From Flaccisagitta enflata (taxonomy: Eukaryota; Chaetognatha; Sagittoidea; Aphragmophora), in the NCBI GenBank assembly GCA_965153355.1, contig OZ231126.1, forward strand, positions 81,344,001 through 81,408,000: a DNA stretch of 64,000 nucleotides, read 5' to 3'. Under the pieces are notes generated by a model. That model saw nothing but the letters and a program-made list of their open reading frames with translations, ran no database searches and had not been told where the DNA came from. Positions 23,625 through 34,175 of this stretch are shown here, piece after piece (positions within the stretch are counted from its first letter, which is position 1; each line of letters opens with the position of its first letter). The position numbers and the translations under genes are program-made.

Positions 23625-24775
23625 CATTTTTACAGTCTCAGTTTAACGATGGCATCTTTTGTATGGTTGAGCAAATTCAAAAGGCGAAAAAAACATCACA
23701 TATGAGGAAGTCCATACATATAATTGACAAGAAAAGCCAAAAATTTTCGAATATTTTAGCATATTCATGATCACTTGGCAAAGTGGAAAGAAAGAGACAG
23801 AAAAGAGATTAAATAGGGGAAGGAAAAGGAGAGAGACAATGGAAATAAGGGGAAAAAACAGGTGGTAAAGAACAAAACACTAATCCCAGACAATCTGAGA
23901 TAGGAGAGAGAGATAAACAACAACAACAACAACAACAACAACGTAAAAAAAGACTCGCTTTTGTTACTATACCATACGTTACTGCCATAGACAAAAAACT
24001 AAAACGTGCTTTTCTCTCTAATGACGTGGATTACCGCTCAAGACCAGGACCCAAACTCGGCACTATTTTATGTAGATGTAATAAGACTCCTACGCCTCCT
24101 AATGAATTATGTGGTGTGTACGAACAAAACTGTGACTGCAACCCTAAAGCTAAATACATTGGCCAAACTCGTGTGAGTTTTGGCACCAGAATGGCTCAGC
24201 ATCGCAATGACGTGACTTCAAATAAACCAGACGAAAATATATCTGGGATTTCTAAACACGCCCGTCACAGCACAACGGGCACCATCAACTGGGACAAACC
24301 GAAAATATTGGCCACGTTTAACGACAAAAGCAAGAAAGCTCTCCAGCAAAACTGTCTCATACGCGAAAATCTGGAAATACGTCGTCAAAAAACTTCGGCT
24401 GGTGAAGGTCTAAATGACCCTCAACTCTGCATCAAGTCCAACGCCTGGGACCCCATACTACAACTTCTCAGAGACACATGATTCTCCTTGGGGCCGCCGT
24501 TTTTTGGGGTGGGGGAGGGCCAGAGAGTTTATCTCTCTCTCCTATCTCAGATTGTCTGGGATTAGTGTTTTGTTCTTTACCACCTGTTTTTTCCCCTTAT
24601 TTCCATTGTCTCTCTCCTTTTCCTTCCCCTATTTAATCTCTTTTCTGTCTCTTTCTTTCCACTTTGCCAAGTGATCATGAATATGCTAAAATATTCGAAA
24701 ATTTTTGGCTTTTCTTGTCAATTATATGTATAGACTTCCTCATATGTGATGTTTTTTTCGCCTTTTGAGTCTCAG
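23625..24775. mobile_element. Penelope-like element remnant with inverted terminal arms
   Basis: About 290 bp at 23625-23915 is repeated inverted at 24530-24775. Paired blocks include AATCCCAGACAATCTGAG, GGTGGTAAAGAACAAAACAC and CATATGAGGAAGTCCATACA. The GIY-YIG module lies between. Penelope-like elements are known for terminal repeats in direct or inverted arrangement. The reverse transcriptase part is missing, so this is a deleted or 5'-truncated copy. Confidence 0.75.
23958..24481 (+). pseudogene. Penelope-like element C-terminal GIY-YIG endonuclease module (fragment)
   Basis: Open for about 175 codons to TGA at 24479-24481, without a proper start. The linker LAFVTIPYVTAIDKKLKR is typical of the part after the Penelope RT. 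It is followed by a Cys-rich element (CGVYEQNCDCNP) and the endonuclease core KYIGQTRVSFGTRMAQH, giving the GVY...YIG pair and the conserved Arg of GIY-YIG nucleases. Downstream is ISKHARHSTTGTINWDKP, then a Glu in LIRENLEIRR that fits the catalytic Glu. The family cuts target DNA during insertion. The upstream RT is absent. Confidence 0.85.
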
Positions 24776-25345
24776 TTTGTATTCCTCTTCTTCCACACTT
24801 ACTTTGTTTAATTGTAAATGGCAAAGTTGATTTTATTTCTGATGAAACTCTTTTTTTAGAAATTTAGCGATTCTAACTTTTAGTTGGTTGTTGCTAAGAC
24901 AAATTCTTATATGGAAGCTCTAAATCAAGGGATTTATCCATTTAAGGATGGATTTAAGCTTAAGATTAGATGCTCATTTCACTTCGCGAATCAGTCGAGT
25001 GTGCTTCCTCTTCCTCTTCTCTATCTTTCCCCCAGCCATACTGTCTTCCTCCTCCTTTTTCTATCCCTTACCCACTCTCAGTCATTTCTACTAAATCCTT
25101 TTCTTCCTCTTCGCTTTCATCTCTAACTTTCTCTACTGTTTCTATTCTCTCTCAGATTCTTGGATGTTTTCTTCCTCCGCATCTTATTCAGTTTTTTTCT
25201 CATATGTTTTACTGTCCCTTGATCATTTTCTGTAATATTGTATTTTATTATATTGGAAAAATTACAAAACTAGGTATATGTTTTTGGAAAACCCAATACA
25301 CAAGAATATTGTAAACCCAATACCAATACCCAATACAATCGCTCA
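24776..25345. other. Intron 4 DNA between Penelope arm and AATACC repeat; no gene seen
   Basis: AT-rich with pyrimidine tracts. The open frames at 24884-25314 are low-complexity. Confidence 0.4.
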
Positions 25346-25394
25346 GGCCTGATTGCTCCATACCCGCACAACCAAAGCTGTGGTACAAACAAAA

Positions 25395-25496
25395 GAAATG
25401 ACTTTTGGGCAGCAGCTCCAAAGGGGTTGATGACCTATGCTTTCACACAAGGGAATTTTCTTTCTTTCTTTTTCTTCTTCTTCTTCTTCTTCTTCT

Positions 25497-25529
<33 letters not shown>

Positions 25530-25640
25530 CACTCTTTTCTTTTCTTTTCTTTTCTTTTCTTTTCTTTCCTTTTCTTCTCTTTTCTTTTTTTTTCCATATT
25601 TTTTCCCCTCTTTTTTCTTTTCTCTCTCTTCCCCCTCAGG
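25395..25640. repeat. Family 2 inner motif followed by (CTT)n and TTTTC-rich tract
   Basis: TTTGGGCAGCAGCTCCAAAG at 25403-25423, then TTCTTC trinucleotides (25475-25530) and TTTTC pentanucleotides (25535-25600). Confidence 0.7.
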
Positions 25641-25706
25641 GCGCGAGGCCCCTTAAAGCGCGAGGCCCCTGGGCTAAGCCCATTTAGCCCTTTGGTTGAT
25701 CCGGGC

Positions 25707-25709
<3 letters not shown>

Positions 25710-25789
<80 letters not shown>

Positions 25790-25798
25790 TGTGTGTGA
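25710..25798. repeat. (GT)n microsatellite at right edge of the 8.2-kb insertion
   Basis: GT tract directly abutting GGGCCAG. A shorter GT tract (17485-17500) abuts the opposite end CTGGGCC. Confidence 0.95.
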
Positions 25799-25904
25799 TC
25801 GAGAGAGAGTTTATGTGTAATACTTCTAAAATAGGAGTTAGACACCCCATCAAGAGTTTCAATTAGGAGTTTTAAACATTTAAATGTGTGTGTGTGTATC
25901 TTTC

Positions 25905-25994
<90 letters not shown>
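25905..25994. repeat. (CT)n tract 30 bases upstream of exon 5
   Basis: CT dinucleotide tract ending at 25994; acceptor AG at 26023-26024. Confidence 0.95.
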
Positions 25995-25999
<5 letters not shown>

Positions 26000-26024
26000 T
26001 ACTCCGACCCATAATACAAACAAG

Positions 26025-26198
26025 GTGGAGAAGCTTCAACGTCAAGTGAGCGACTACGACACCGAGCGGCAGTCATTGGAACGCGGCCGGACCGATCTCC
26101 AATCGAGATTTGTAGAAGGAATCGCCAGACTGAAGACTCTCAAAATGGAATCGAACATGGAAAAGGACGAGCTCATGCAGAAAATCACGCTCATGAGG
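26025..26198 (+). CDS. Exon 5 of coiled-coil/Trp-repeat gene
   Basis: 58 codons, phase 0 on both sides. Acceptor ACAAACAAG at 26024; donor ATGAGG/GTCGGT. Heptad-rich peptide starting VEKLQRQVSDYDTERQSLER and ending MQKITLMR. Confidence 0.7.
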
Positions 26199-26301
26199 GT
26201 CGGTTAGGGCGTGGATGGGGGGGGGGGAGGAAGTGCTATAGAACGGCGTGTCGTGTGGGAACTTGGAAGTCGGCCGGTCCCGTTATGTTTAATCATAATT
26301 A

Positions 26302-27180
26302 ATTTGGAAAAAAGTCGAAGAGACGAAGTCCCTTCGGTCTTTTTGAGTCGTGCAGAGTTTTTTGGATTTCTCTTTTTCTCATGAAGCGTTTGGGGAAGTT
26401 GGTAAGCTTTTGGGGCCAAATGGTACTACGCATGAAATTAATAGCTAAGAAAGATCTAATTCTCCTCTTTCAGATGACGCCAAGAAGAATTCTGTGTGAT
26501 CGATAGTTTTGAAGCTATGATTTTTTAAATTTTTTTTTGTTTTTTCGCATTTTTTTCATTTTTCCCAAAAACGAGGAATCAAGTTAATTGAGGTTTATTT
26601 GAACTTTGAAATGTCCCAGTTGATGATTGTGCGTCCGGGCAGCACAGTCTTGCTCTCATTTCAACTCAGTCCATCTATCAGTCTGTTGGTCTATCTGCCC
26701 GTCTGAGTGGTAGGGGGTTGAATGCTTCTGTCCACCTGTCCGAAGTGATATTGTTTGGAAAAAAGTCGAAGAGACGAAGTCCCCTTGGTCTTTTTGAGTC
26801 CTGCAGAGAAAAACGGATTTCCCTTTATTTTATGAGGCGTTTGGGCAAGTTTATGCATTTTTTGGGCAGAACGGGACTACGCATGAAATTAATAGCTAAG
26901 AAAGAGCTAATTTTCCTCTTTCAGATGACGCCAAGCAAAATTCTGTGCAATTGATAGTTTTGGAGCTATGATTTTTTAAATCTTTTTATATTTTTTCGCA
27001 TTTTTCATATTTTTCCTAAAAACGAGGAATTGAGTTAATTGAAGTCTATTTGAACTTTGAAATGTCCCAGGTGATGATTGTGCATCCTGGCAGCACAGTC
27101 TCTCACTCATTTCAACTCTGGACTCTATGAGAGGCTTTGTCTGTCAGTCCATCCATTGGTCTGTTGGTTCGTTTGTCCGT
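26302..27180. repeat. Tandem duplication of a roughly 450-bp unit (intron 5)
   Basis: Copies at 26302-26690 and 26753-27180 share long blocks such as TTTGGAAAAAAGTCGAAGAG, ATGAAATTAATAGCTAAGAA and TTTGAACTTTGAAATGTCCC. A third, shorter relative lies at 54785-54900 in intron 12 and a minus-strand fragment at 56455-56510. Confidence 0.75.
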
Positions 27181-27617
27181 CCGAGTGGAAAAGTGGAAAA
27201 ACAAGCGGTCTTGATGCTTGTGTGTGGGGGTTGGGGTTGGGGTGTGGATGGGGGTTGGATGCCTCTCTCTCAAACAGAGAAACACATGTAGAGAGTGGAA
27301 CAAACCAAAAAGATGCCAGAAGAAAAAAAAAGGAAATCAACCAGACAAAACATAATCACAAAAAAATTCCAAAAACATCGCACTTACGACTTTTTTCCTA
27401 CGGCGAGAGCCGCCTTTATTGGTATGGGTTGAATTTGTTAAGAGATAAGTTTATAGAATGACGCAAGAACGACTCATTGAAGATGAGCGAGTGAGTGAGT
27501 GATCTATACCTAACACACGTTGTCTTACACTCGGCCTTTGTGTGTACAGAAGAAAGAAAAATGAAGCCGGTTAGTATAGGAGGGAAGAGAAAGGAAGAAC
27601 GGAAGAAGAAAAAGAAA

Positions 27618-27790
27618 AAGAACAAGGCTGGATACACAGCCATCAGTTGCGGACGGGTGGGCAGGGGCGGATATGCGCGTTTTCTCACTTTTCGACTCGT
27701 GCTGACGGACGGACAGACCAACGGACGGACCGACGGACCGACAGACGGACGGACAAAGCCTCTTATAGAGTTGCGTATCCGCAACTAAAA
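27618..27790 (+). mobile_element. Family 1 hairpin-ended repeat, GTTGCGGAC subtype
   Basis: AACAAGGCTGGATACACAGC, AGTTGCGGACGGGTGGGCAG, GACGGACCGACGGACCGACA, and the end AGTTGCGTATCCGCAACT before AAAA. The TTG variant appears in both the 5' motif and the terminal arms. Confidence 0.75.
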
Positions 27791-27859
27791 AGAAGAAGAA
27801 GAAAAATATGATAAAATAGCATCATGAGAATCGACATTTCTTAGTCTATTTTTACTATT

Positions 27860-28515
27860 CCCTCATCTATACTAATAGGGTCCAGAAATGAATAAAAAGC
27901 GGAATTTAATTCAATCCATTTGTCACAAGAGCAATTGTTAGGTGGGGAACCAGCTCTGACCACTAAAAAAATTCTCAGGTCAAGATTTGGGGCGCTACCG
28001 CTACCTACCTCAGGTCAAAAGGCTACATAAGGTCAAAATTTCAAATTGGGAAATTTGAAAATCTGATTGCAGATTCAGAATCCTTGCAAAAAAGTACTTA
28101 AAGAAGTGTTTCTCTTTTTTTGATATTCCAACTAGAACATGGTGTAATTTAACTTCCAAGGTCATAGTCGGGTTAAAATTGTTCTTTTGTTTAAAATTTT
28201 GTTTCATTTAACGTTTGATGATAATTTTGACTGTGTTCTAGATGGAATATCAAAAAAAAAAGACACTTTCTTTTGATACTTTTTTACAAGGATTCTGAAT
28301 CTGCAATCTGATTTTCAAATTTCCCGCTTTGAAATTTTGACATTATATAGCCTTTAGACCTGAGATAGGTAGCGGTAGCGCCCCAAATCTTGACCTGAGA
28401 ATCTTTTTAGTGGTATGATCTGATTCCCCACCTTAAAATTGGTCTTGTGACAAATGGATTGAATTAGATTCCACTTTTTATACATTTCTGAACTCTATTA
28501 TCATCTATATTTTCG
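27860..28515. mobile_element. Fold-back (MITE-like) element in intron 5
   Basis: Left arm 27865-28140 is inverted at 28235-28510. Pairs include ATTCAATCCATTTGTCAC, TTGGGGCGCTACCGCTACCT and GGTCAAAATTTC. It shares AAAGAAAGTGTCTTT-type words with the element at 3556-4245. Confidence 0.75.
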
Positions 28516-28534
28516 CACCATACATAAAAAAAAG

Positions 28535-28804
28535 GAACAAGTGCGCGTGATGAGTCAACAAAAGACAAAAGCGGAACAAGAATGTCGTTCTTACCGCGAG
28601 AGTGTGGAGGCGCTGACGGCGGCGGCCACTAAAGACAAGAACCAAATTCGCAATTTGGAGGAAGCTTTGACGCTGGAAGAAACGCGTCGCGAGGAAGCGA
28701 CGGCGGGATTGAAGAGCGAAATCGCGAGGCTGGAAAAGCTCGTCCGCGATATCAAAGCCGAGGCCGTCGCCGAAATGACCGGACTCGATCGTTCTCGAGG
28801 GCAG
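28535..28804 (+). CDS. Exon 6 of coiled-coil/Trp-repeat gene
   Basis: 90 codons, phase 0. The acceptor is an A-rich AAAAAAAAG at 28534, poor in pyrimidines but the only one in phase. Donor GGGCAG/GTTAGA. Coiled-coil peptide beginning EQVRVMSQQKTKAEQE, with an Ala-rich turn (ALTAAATKDK) and a Glu/Arg-rich end. Confidence 0.65.
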
Positions 28805-28839
28805 GTTAGATTTAGATAAGAAACAAGTTTGTCATGGTC

Positions 28840-28920
28840 AGAGGTGCCGAATATGTGAAGCATGGTAGCAATGCTACGCAGCAGGTAAGCGCCAAAAAGC
28901 GGCAGATAGGGGTGGCCAAA
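28840..28920. repeat. Short dispersed repeat (GGTAGCAATGCTACGCAGCAG type)
   Basis: GCATGGTAGCAATGCTACGC at 28859-28880. The same core is found near 1170, 2945, 63250 and 63690, with neighbouring GCCGAATATG/GCCGATTC words. Confidence 0.5.
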
Positions 28921-29049
28921 GGGGTAACGGCGGTAGGAAGAGGGAACGTAGAAAGAGAAGAAGAAAGGAAGCGAGGAGGAATGCAAGGAAGGAAGGAAAG
29001 GAAGGAAGGAAGGAAAGGAAGGAAGGAAGGAAAAACGGAAGTAGGAACG

Positions 29050-29232
29050 AAAAGAACAAGGCCGGATACACGACCAATACCAGTCGCGGACGGGTGGGCA
29101 GGGGCGGAAACGCTGGTTTTTCCACTTTTCGACTCGTGCTCACCGACGGACCAACGGACCGACGGACCAACGGACGGACGGACGGACGGACGGACAAAGC
29201 CTCTTATAGAGTCGCTCGTCCGCGACTAAAAA
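29050..29232 (+). mobile_element. Family 1 hairpin-ended repeat, GTCGCGGAC subtype
   Basis: AACAAGGCCGGATACACGAC, CAGTCGCGGACGGGTGGGCA, GACGGACGGACGGACGGAC, and the end GAGTCGCTCGTCCGCGACTA with AAAA. GTCGCGGAC in the 5' motif is the complement of the terminal GTCCGCGAC. Confidence 0.75.
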
Positions 29233-29749
29233 GAAGAGGGAAGAGCGAAGAGTTCATGTAATGTGGCTTCTTACTTGAAGACTAGATTATCAATTGTGCC
29301 TACACTAGCTTTCTGTCGCTGTGTAATTTTGACAAATCCGCGGTAGCGCTTGCCGGTTGTTTCATCTTCTTGAAACTTTTTAGATTTCATCTCTTAAGCT
29401 TGGTTGATGAAATCCTCACTAATTTAAAGGTTAAAAACTGTGTTCAATTTAAGTACAATTTTACCATGTTTAAGCCTTGAAACTGCTTAAAAGTAAAGAA
29501 TATCAAAGGCTTTCTCAAAAAGTGACGTTCTTATATAAAAAAAATGTAGTTTTTCTTCTTCTCTCTCTCTAAGCGGTGTCTCTTGTTTTCTTTTCCTTTT
29601 CCCACGTCCCAGTTGTTCCTTTTTTTTTCTTCTCCTTCTTTATCTTTTTTTCTTCTCCTTCCTCTTTATCTTTTTTTCTTTCTCATTTTCTTTCTCTTTT
29701 TTCTCGTCTTCTTCTTCTTCGCGATTTCCCTCTTTTTCCACAACTCAAG

Positions 29750-29853
<104 letters not shown>

Positions 29854-30006
29854 TGTAACAATCTGTTGATGCGCGCCACAAAAGAGATCGCTCATTTGGA
29901 CCAGACGACCGAGGACATGCGGAAGCATCTGGACGCGATCAACAACGAGTGTCAATCGTTGAAGGAAGAAAAGAAAGCCATTGAGGAAGATGCAAAAGCT
30001 AACGAG
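29854..30006 (+). CDS. Exon 7 of coiled-coil/Trp-repeat gene
   Basis: 51 codons, phase 0. Acceptor CTCACCAG; donor AACGAG/GTCAGG. Peptide begins CNLLMRATKEIAHLDQTTED and ends in a Lys/Glu-rich helix. Confidence 0.7.
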
Positions 30007-30207
30007 GTCAGGATTTAGATGGACTTGTCACTCAGCACACATGAACAACCACAGGTCCCCGCATGGGTTAATTGGTATCGTATGCATAGCTTTTATTGGC
30101 TGTCTTTCTCGCCGGCGGTTGTACTAGCATAGTGATAAAAGACGCACGACGTTCCTCATAACATTACTTAATGCAACAGGATCAATCAATCAATCAATCA
30201 CCAACAG

Positions 30208-30507
30208 GAGAAATGGATCCACGAACGCGAGAAGCTTTTATACGAAATCAATCGTTTGGGGAAAGTGAGCGCGGAGATGGACGAAGGTCGCAACGAAGCG
30301 GAAATCAAGATACTCGAGCTGCAGAATGAGTTGGGAGACGCGGAGAATCTGCTGCGGATTCGTCAGGACGAGAAGGAACAGTTGGAGGAAGCGATGGAGA
30401 AGCGGACCGAATCGCTCAACAATGCCCTCAAGAGAGCCACGGAAGCGATGCGCGCCGACTTGGAGGACGTTAAGGCGGCACTCAAGGCCAAATCCACAGA
30501 GTTACAG
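30208..30507 (+). CDS. Exon 8 of coiled-coil/Trp-repeat gene
   Basis: Exactly 100 codons, phase 0. Acceptor ACCAACAG, preceded by ATCA repeats; donor TTACAG/GTGCTT. Continuous coiled coil (EKWIHEREKLLYEINRLGKV, and later MEKRTESLNNALKRATEAM). Confidence 0.75.
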
Positions 30508-30639
30508 GTGCTTTTTAATGTTTTCCTTAAATTTGTCTCTCTCTTTTAGCGTTGTGCGTGGTTTGTTGCCGTTGTTGGTTTTTTTACATTTTTTTGTTGA
30601 TTTCAAAATGTTGTCGTTGTACCCATCTATCAGACTATC

Positions 30640-30850
30640 TAATCCACTTATCCACAATACGCCTATCAATCAAGTTATTTATCAATACGTATATCAATCT
30701 ATTCATCCTGCTAACAATCTATCAATTTGTCTACCAATCTATCAATTTATCTACCAATCTATCTATCACTTATCTGTCTACCAATTTGTCTATCAACCTA
30801 TTTTTTAACCAGTCTATCTATCAACCTATCTATCAAATTTCTTTTATATC
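30640..30850. repeat. CTATCAAT-type tandem repeat (intron 8)
   Basis: Imperfect ATCTATCAATT/CTACCAATCT units. The open frame through them is not a gene. Confidence 0.8.
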
Positions 30851-30938
30851 TGTAAAGTTTACAGTTCCACTTCATTCCAGATCCACTTTGTTCTAGTATT
30901 CATCCTCTCTCTATCTCCATCAACCACACCATCGCCAG

Positions 30939-31769
30939 AATCTTAAAGCTTCGGTGAACCTAGCTGGTGGCGACGTATCTTTGATGCCACTAGATCGTGA
31001 GGATTATCAGCGAACGGTGAGAGAGTCGGAAGAGTTGAAGCGAGAAAACGATTCTTTGAAGGAAGAGTTGATTCGCTCGTCGGCGCGAGAGTCCGTGCTT
31101 CAATCGGAGCTGGAAGAAGCGACGGGCGAAGAAGAAATCGTCGCCGCCGCCCTGGAAGAACACGAAGGGCGGGAAGCGCGCTTGACGGGCGACTTGATGG
31201 CGCTGCAAGGCCAACTGGACGAGATGAAGGAGGCGTTGGCGTCGGCGGAAGACGAGGCGCTGAAGTTGACCACGATTTTGAAGGAGCAGTTGGCGGCGGC
31301 GCCGATCAATATCGAAGCGGAATTGTATCAGAAAAATGTCGCGAAAAAGGAGGAAGCGAACGAGCACGAAAACCGCGCCGCCGACAACGACGAACCCATG
31401 ACGTCGGCGCCGATGGCTGGAGGAGGAGGAGGAGGAGGAGGAGGAGGAGGAGCGGGAAGCAATGGCAGAAACTCGTTGAACAATTTGGCTCATCAATTGA
31501 GAGTGGCGCGGAATTATCAAATGCAAAAAGGCATGAACGAAGCCATGCAACGAGTCGGCTTGGACAACGAGGAATTGTCAGAGTTGGCTAAGAATTACGA
31601 AGGCGAGCATCTCGATTTCAACAAAATCCTGGAGGAAGTTTTGCACAAGGCGCAGAAATATCGAGCCGAGAGAAACGCCCTCGCCAGTCAAGTCAAAGAA
31701 TTCAAAGTCGAACTTCACTTTTTGAAATTGGAATTGAATCTGTACAAAGAATTGGAGATCAAGATGAAG
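30939..31769 (+). CDS. Exon 9 of coiled-coil/Trp-repeat gene (largest coiled-coil exon)
   Basis: 277 codons, phase 0. Acceptor ATCGCCAG at 30938; donor ATGAAG/GTTTTA. Residues 1-140 are coiled coil (ESEELKRENDSLKEELIR). Then an Asn/Glu-rich linker, an eleven-residue Gly run (31420-31452), and a second helical segment with NLAHQLRVARNYQMQKGMNE and VKEFKVELHFLKLELNLYK. If the intron were retained, the frame would continue to 32084 through Arg-Glu and Lys-rich low-complexity sequence; I treat that as intron. Confidence 0.75.
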
Positions 31770-31780
31770 GTTTTAAAGGA

Positions 31781-31782
<2 letters not shown>

Positions 31783-31879
<97 letters not shown>

Positions 31880-31893
31880 AAAGAAGAGAAAAA

Positions 31894-31945
<52 letters not shown>

Positions 31946-32045
31946 AAAAGAGAAAAAGAGAGAAAGAAAGAGAGAGAAAAAGAAAAAAAAAAGAAGAAAA
32001 AAAAAAAAGAAAAAAAAGAAAAAAGAAAAAAGGAAAAAGGAAAAA
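31783..32045. repeat. (GA)n and A/G-rich tract just after the exon 9 donor
   Basis: Purine-only tract starting about 14 bases into intron 9. Confidence 0.95.
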
Positions 32046-32350
32046 ATAGAGAAACAAGCCCGACCGGGCAACGATGCGTCCTGACTGTGTCCTTACTTGG
32101 AGCGACATTTGCGCTGATTGTGTCAGACAGATGGATGAACAGACTTAACAGATAGACAAACTTCTGTATTATCTGACATAAGAGTCAAAGAAGTCTCTCA
32201 AAACACGTGTATCGATCGTTTAATTCAGTATACGATCTCTGAGCTGAGAAACGCGATTTTTAATGAGGCGTAACGGACGGACGGACGGACGGACGGACCG
32301 ACGAACGGACGGACAGACCCTCTTATAGAGATGCGAGGACGCATCTAAAA
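32046..32350 (+). mobile_element. Family 1 hairpin-ended repeat, GATGCGTCC subtype
   Basis: AAACAAGCCCGACCGGGCAA, GATGCGTCCTGACTG near the 5' end, GACGGACGGACGGACGGACC, CCTCTTATAGAGATGCGAGG and the terminal GGACGCATCTAAAA. Same subtype as 1372-1636. Confidence 0.75.
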
Positions 32351-32375
32351 AGAAGAAACAAGTCATCCAAGCATT

Positions 32376-32795
32376 GCACATGGTCAGCGGTACCCGATGC
32401 CCTGCTTGGAGTGATCAGCTGAAGAAGTGGAGTGAGAGCAGGGCAGCGGCCCCAAAGGACCAATGTCCTGTAGGACACAGGGGTGAATTTCCTTACGTCC
32501 TGCGAAGGCATATTTCAGGCCTTTGGGGCAATTTTCCATGATATTCAATAGGAATTATGTATTTTCCACAATTTTTTGTCAATTTTCCATGTTATCCAAT
32601 TGCAATTTTGCATTCTTTTTCATATTTTGTAAATTTTTTATGTTATCCAATGGGAAGTTTGCAAGTTGTTATTTTCCCTTGTTATTCAATGGGAATTTGA
32701 GAATTGAGAAGCTTCCGGGGGGACGTACGTACGTACGGACGTGAAATTCACCCTGTGTCCTACAGGACATCGACCTTTTGGGCCGCTGCCCAAAA
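32376..32795. mobile_element. Family 2 palindromic-end element
   Basis: Outer motif GGTCAGCGGTACCCGATGCC, then GGGCAGCGGCCCCAAAGG and ATGTCCTGTAGGACACAGGG. The right side has the complements CCTGTGTCCTACAGGACATC and TTTTGGGCCGCTGCCC (32750-32792). A short ACGTACGTACGTACGGACG stretch precedes the right arm. The interior is TTTTCCAATGGGAATTT-like repeats. Confidence 0.7.
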
Positions 32796-33025
32796 GGAAA
32801 AAGAAAAAAGAAAAAAAGAAAAAAGAGAAAAAGAGAAAAAGAGAAGAATAAGAAAAAAAAAAGAAAAAAGAGAAAAAAGAGAAAAAAAGAGAGAAAAAGG
32901 AAAAAAGGAAAAAAGGGAAAAAAAGGAAAAAAAGGAAAAAAAGGAAAAAAAGGAAAAAAAGGAAAAAAAGGAAAAAATAATTAAAAAAAAAAAAAGAGAT
33001 AAAAAGGAGAAAGGGAAAAAAAGGA
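32793..33025. repeat. GGAAAAAAA-type purine tandem tract
   Basis: AAAAGG heptamer repeats; Lys-rich open frames are artefacts. Confidence 0.9.
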
Positions 33026-33027
33026 AA

Positions 33028-33945
33028 ACAAGGCCAACACCTATAACTATAAGTCGCGTGCGAGACAAAGATAACTGAATTGATCCGACTCCTGATTGTA
33101 TCACTTTATTAACTATATCCAGACTGAAACCAGACTGAAACCAGTCTGAAACCAGACTGAAACCAGTCTGAAACCAGACTGAAACCAGACTGAAACCAGA
33201 GTAAAACCAGACTTAAACCAGATTTAAACCAGACTTAAACCAGACTCAAACCAGACTCAAACCAGACTCGAACCAGACTCAAACCAGACTCAAACCAGAC
33301 TCAAACCAGACTCGAACCAGACTCAAACCAGACTTAAACCAGACTTAAACCAGACTTAAACCAGATTTAAACCAGATTTAAACCAGACTTAAACCAGACT
33401 TAAACCAGACTTAAACCAGACTTAAACCAGACTTAAACCAGATTTAAACCAGACTTAAACCAGACTTAAACCAGATTTAAACCAGACTTAAACCAGACTT
33501 AAACCAGACTTAAACCAGACTTAAACCAGACTTAAACCAGACTTAAACCAGACCTAAACCAGATCTAAACCAGACTTATACCAGACCTTAACCAAACTTA
33601 AACCAGATCTAAACCAGACTAATAACAACGTAAAACTGCAAAGAAAGCTTAGTGCTATGGACTTGGAATGACTCATAGTGACTCAGAATGACTTATAGTG
33701 ACTCAGAATGACTAAGAATGACTTAAAATGACCTAAAATGATGTAAAATGACAAAAAATGTCAAAGATTGCAATCGTAGAAAATGACTTAAAATGACTTA
33801 GAATAACTTAGAATGACTAAAAATGACTTAAAATGACTTAAGATGACCTCAAATGAGTTGGATGATACAAAAAAGCAAACTGTTACGAACGGACAGACAG
33901 ACCGACCGACAGAGCGGGTCATAGAGTCGCGTGCACACGACTAAA
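33028..33945 (+). mobile_element. Long family 1 element expanded by two 11-bp arrays
   Basis: Starts AAAACAAGGCCAACACCTAT, has AAGTCGCGTGCGAGAC near the 5' end, and ends GACAGACCGACCGACAGAGC...GAGTCGCGTGCACACGACTA with AAAA. Between them lie the CCAGACTTAAA array (33119-33620) and an AATGACTTAGA array (33655-33855). Other copies are 100-300 bp, so internal arrays account for the length. Confidence 0.65.
33119..33620. repeat. CCAGACTTAAA minisatellite, about 45 units
   Basis: 11-bp tandem units with GACTGAAA, GACTCAAA and GACTTAAA variants in blocks, showing local homogenisation. Confidence 0.95.
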
Positions 33946-34165
33946 AAAGGAAAAAAGGAAAAAAGAAAAAAAGGGAAAAAAAAGAAAAAAAAAGAAAAGA
34001 AAAGAAAAGAAAAGAAAAGAAAAAAAAAGAAAAAAAAAGAAAAAAAAAAAGAAAAAAAAGGAAAGAAAGAAAAACTGAGAGAAGAAAGATAAAGAAGGAA
34101 GAAGAAGAAAGAAAAAAGTAAAAGAAAGGACGAAAGGAAGAAAGGAAGAGAGAAAGAAAGAAAGT
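33943..34165. repeat. A/G-rich tract (GAAAAAAA and GAAAG units)
   Basis: Purine low-complexity sequence. Confidence 0.9.
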
Positions 34166-34175
34166 ATAAAAAACG

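Larger units (their letters stand above)
17502..25709. mobile_element. Putative 8.2-kb inverted-repeat-bounded insertion in (GT)n, filling intron 4
   Basis: The left end CTGGGCCGGATCAACCA and the right end TGGTTGATCCGGGCCAG are inverted copies with one or two mismatches. Each is followed inward by GAGGCCC/GGGC words and flanked outside by (GT)n, as expected if the element duplicated part of a GT tract. The interior contains the LINE, the Penelope-like fragment and smaller repeats, so most of its length is later nesting. No transposase for it is recognised. hAT-like ends are possible. Confidence 0.45.

Noticed and set aside
31770-32084. Exon 9 reading through into a 105-residue Arg/Glu/Lys tail
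   Set aside because: A donor at 31769 keeps phase with exon 10; the tail is purine microsatellite. Intron retention cannot be excluded.
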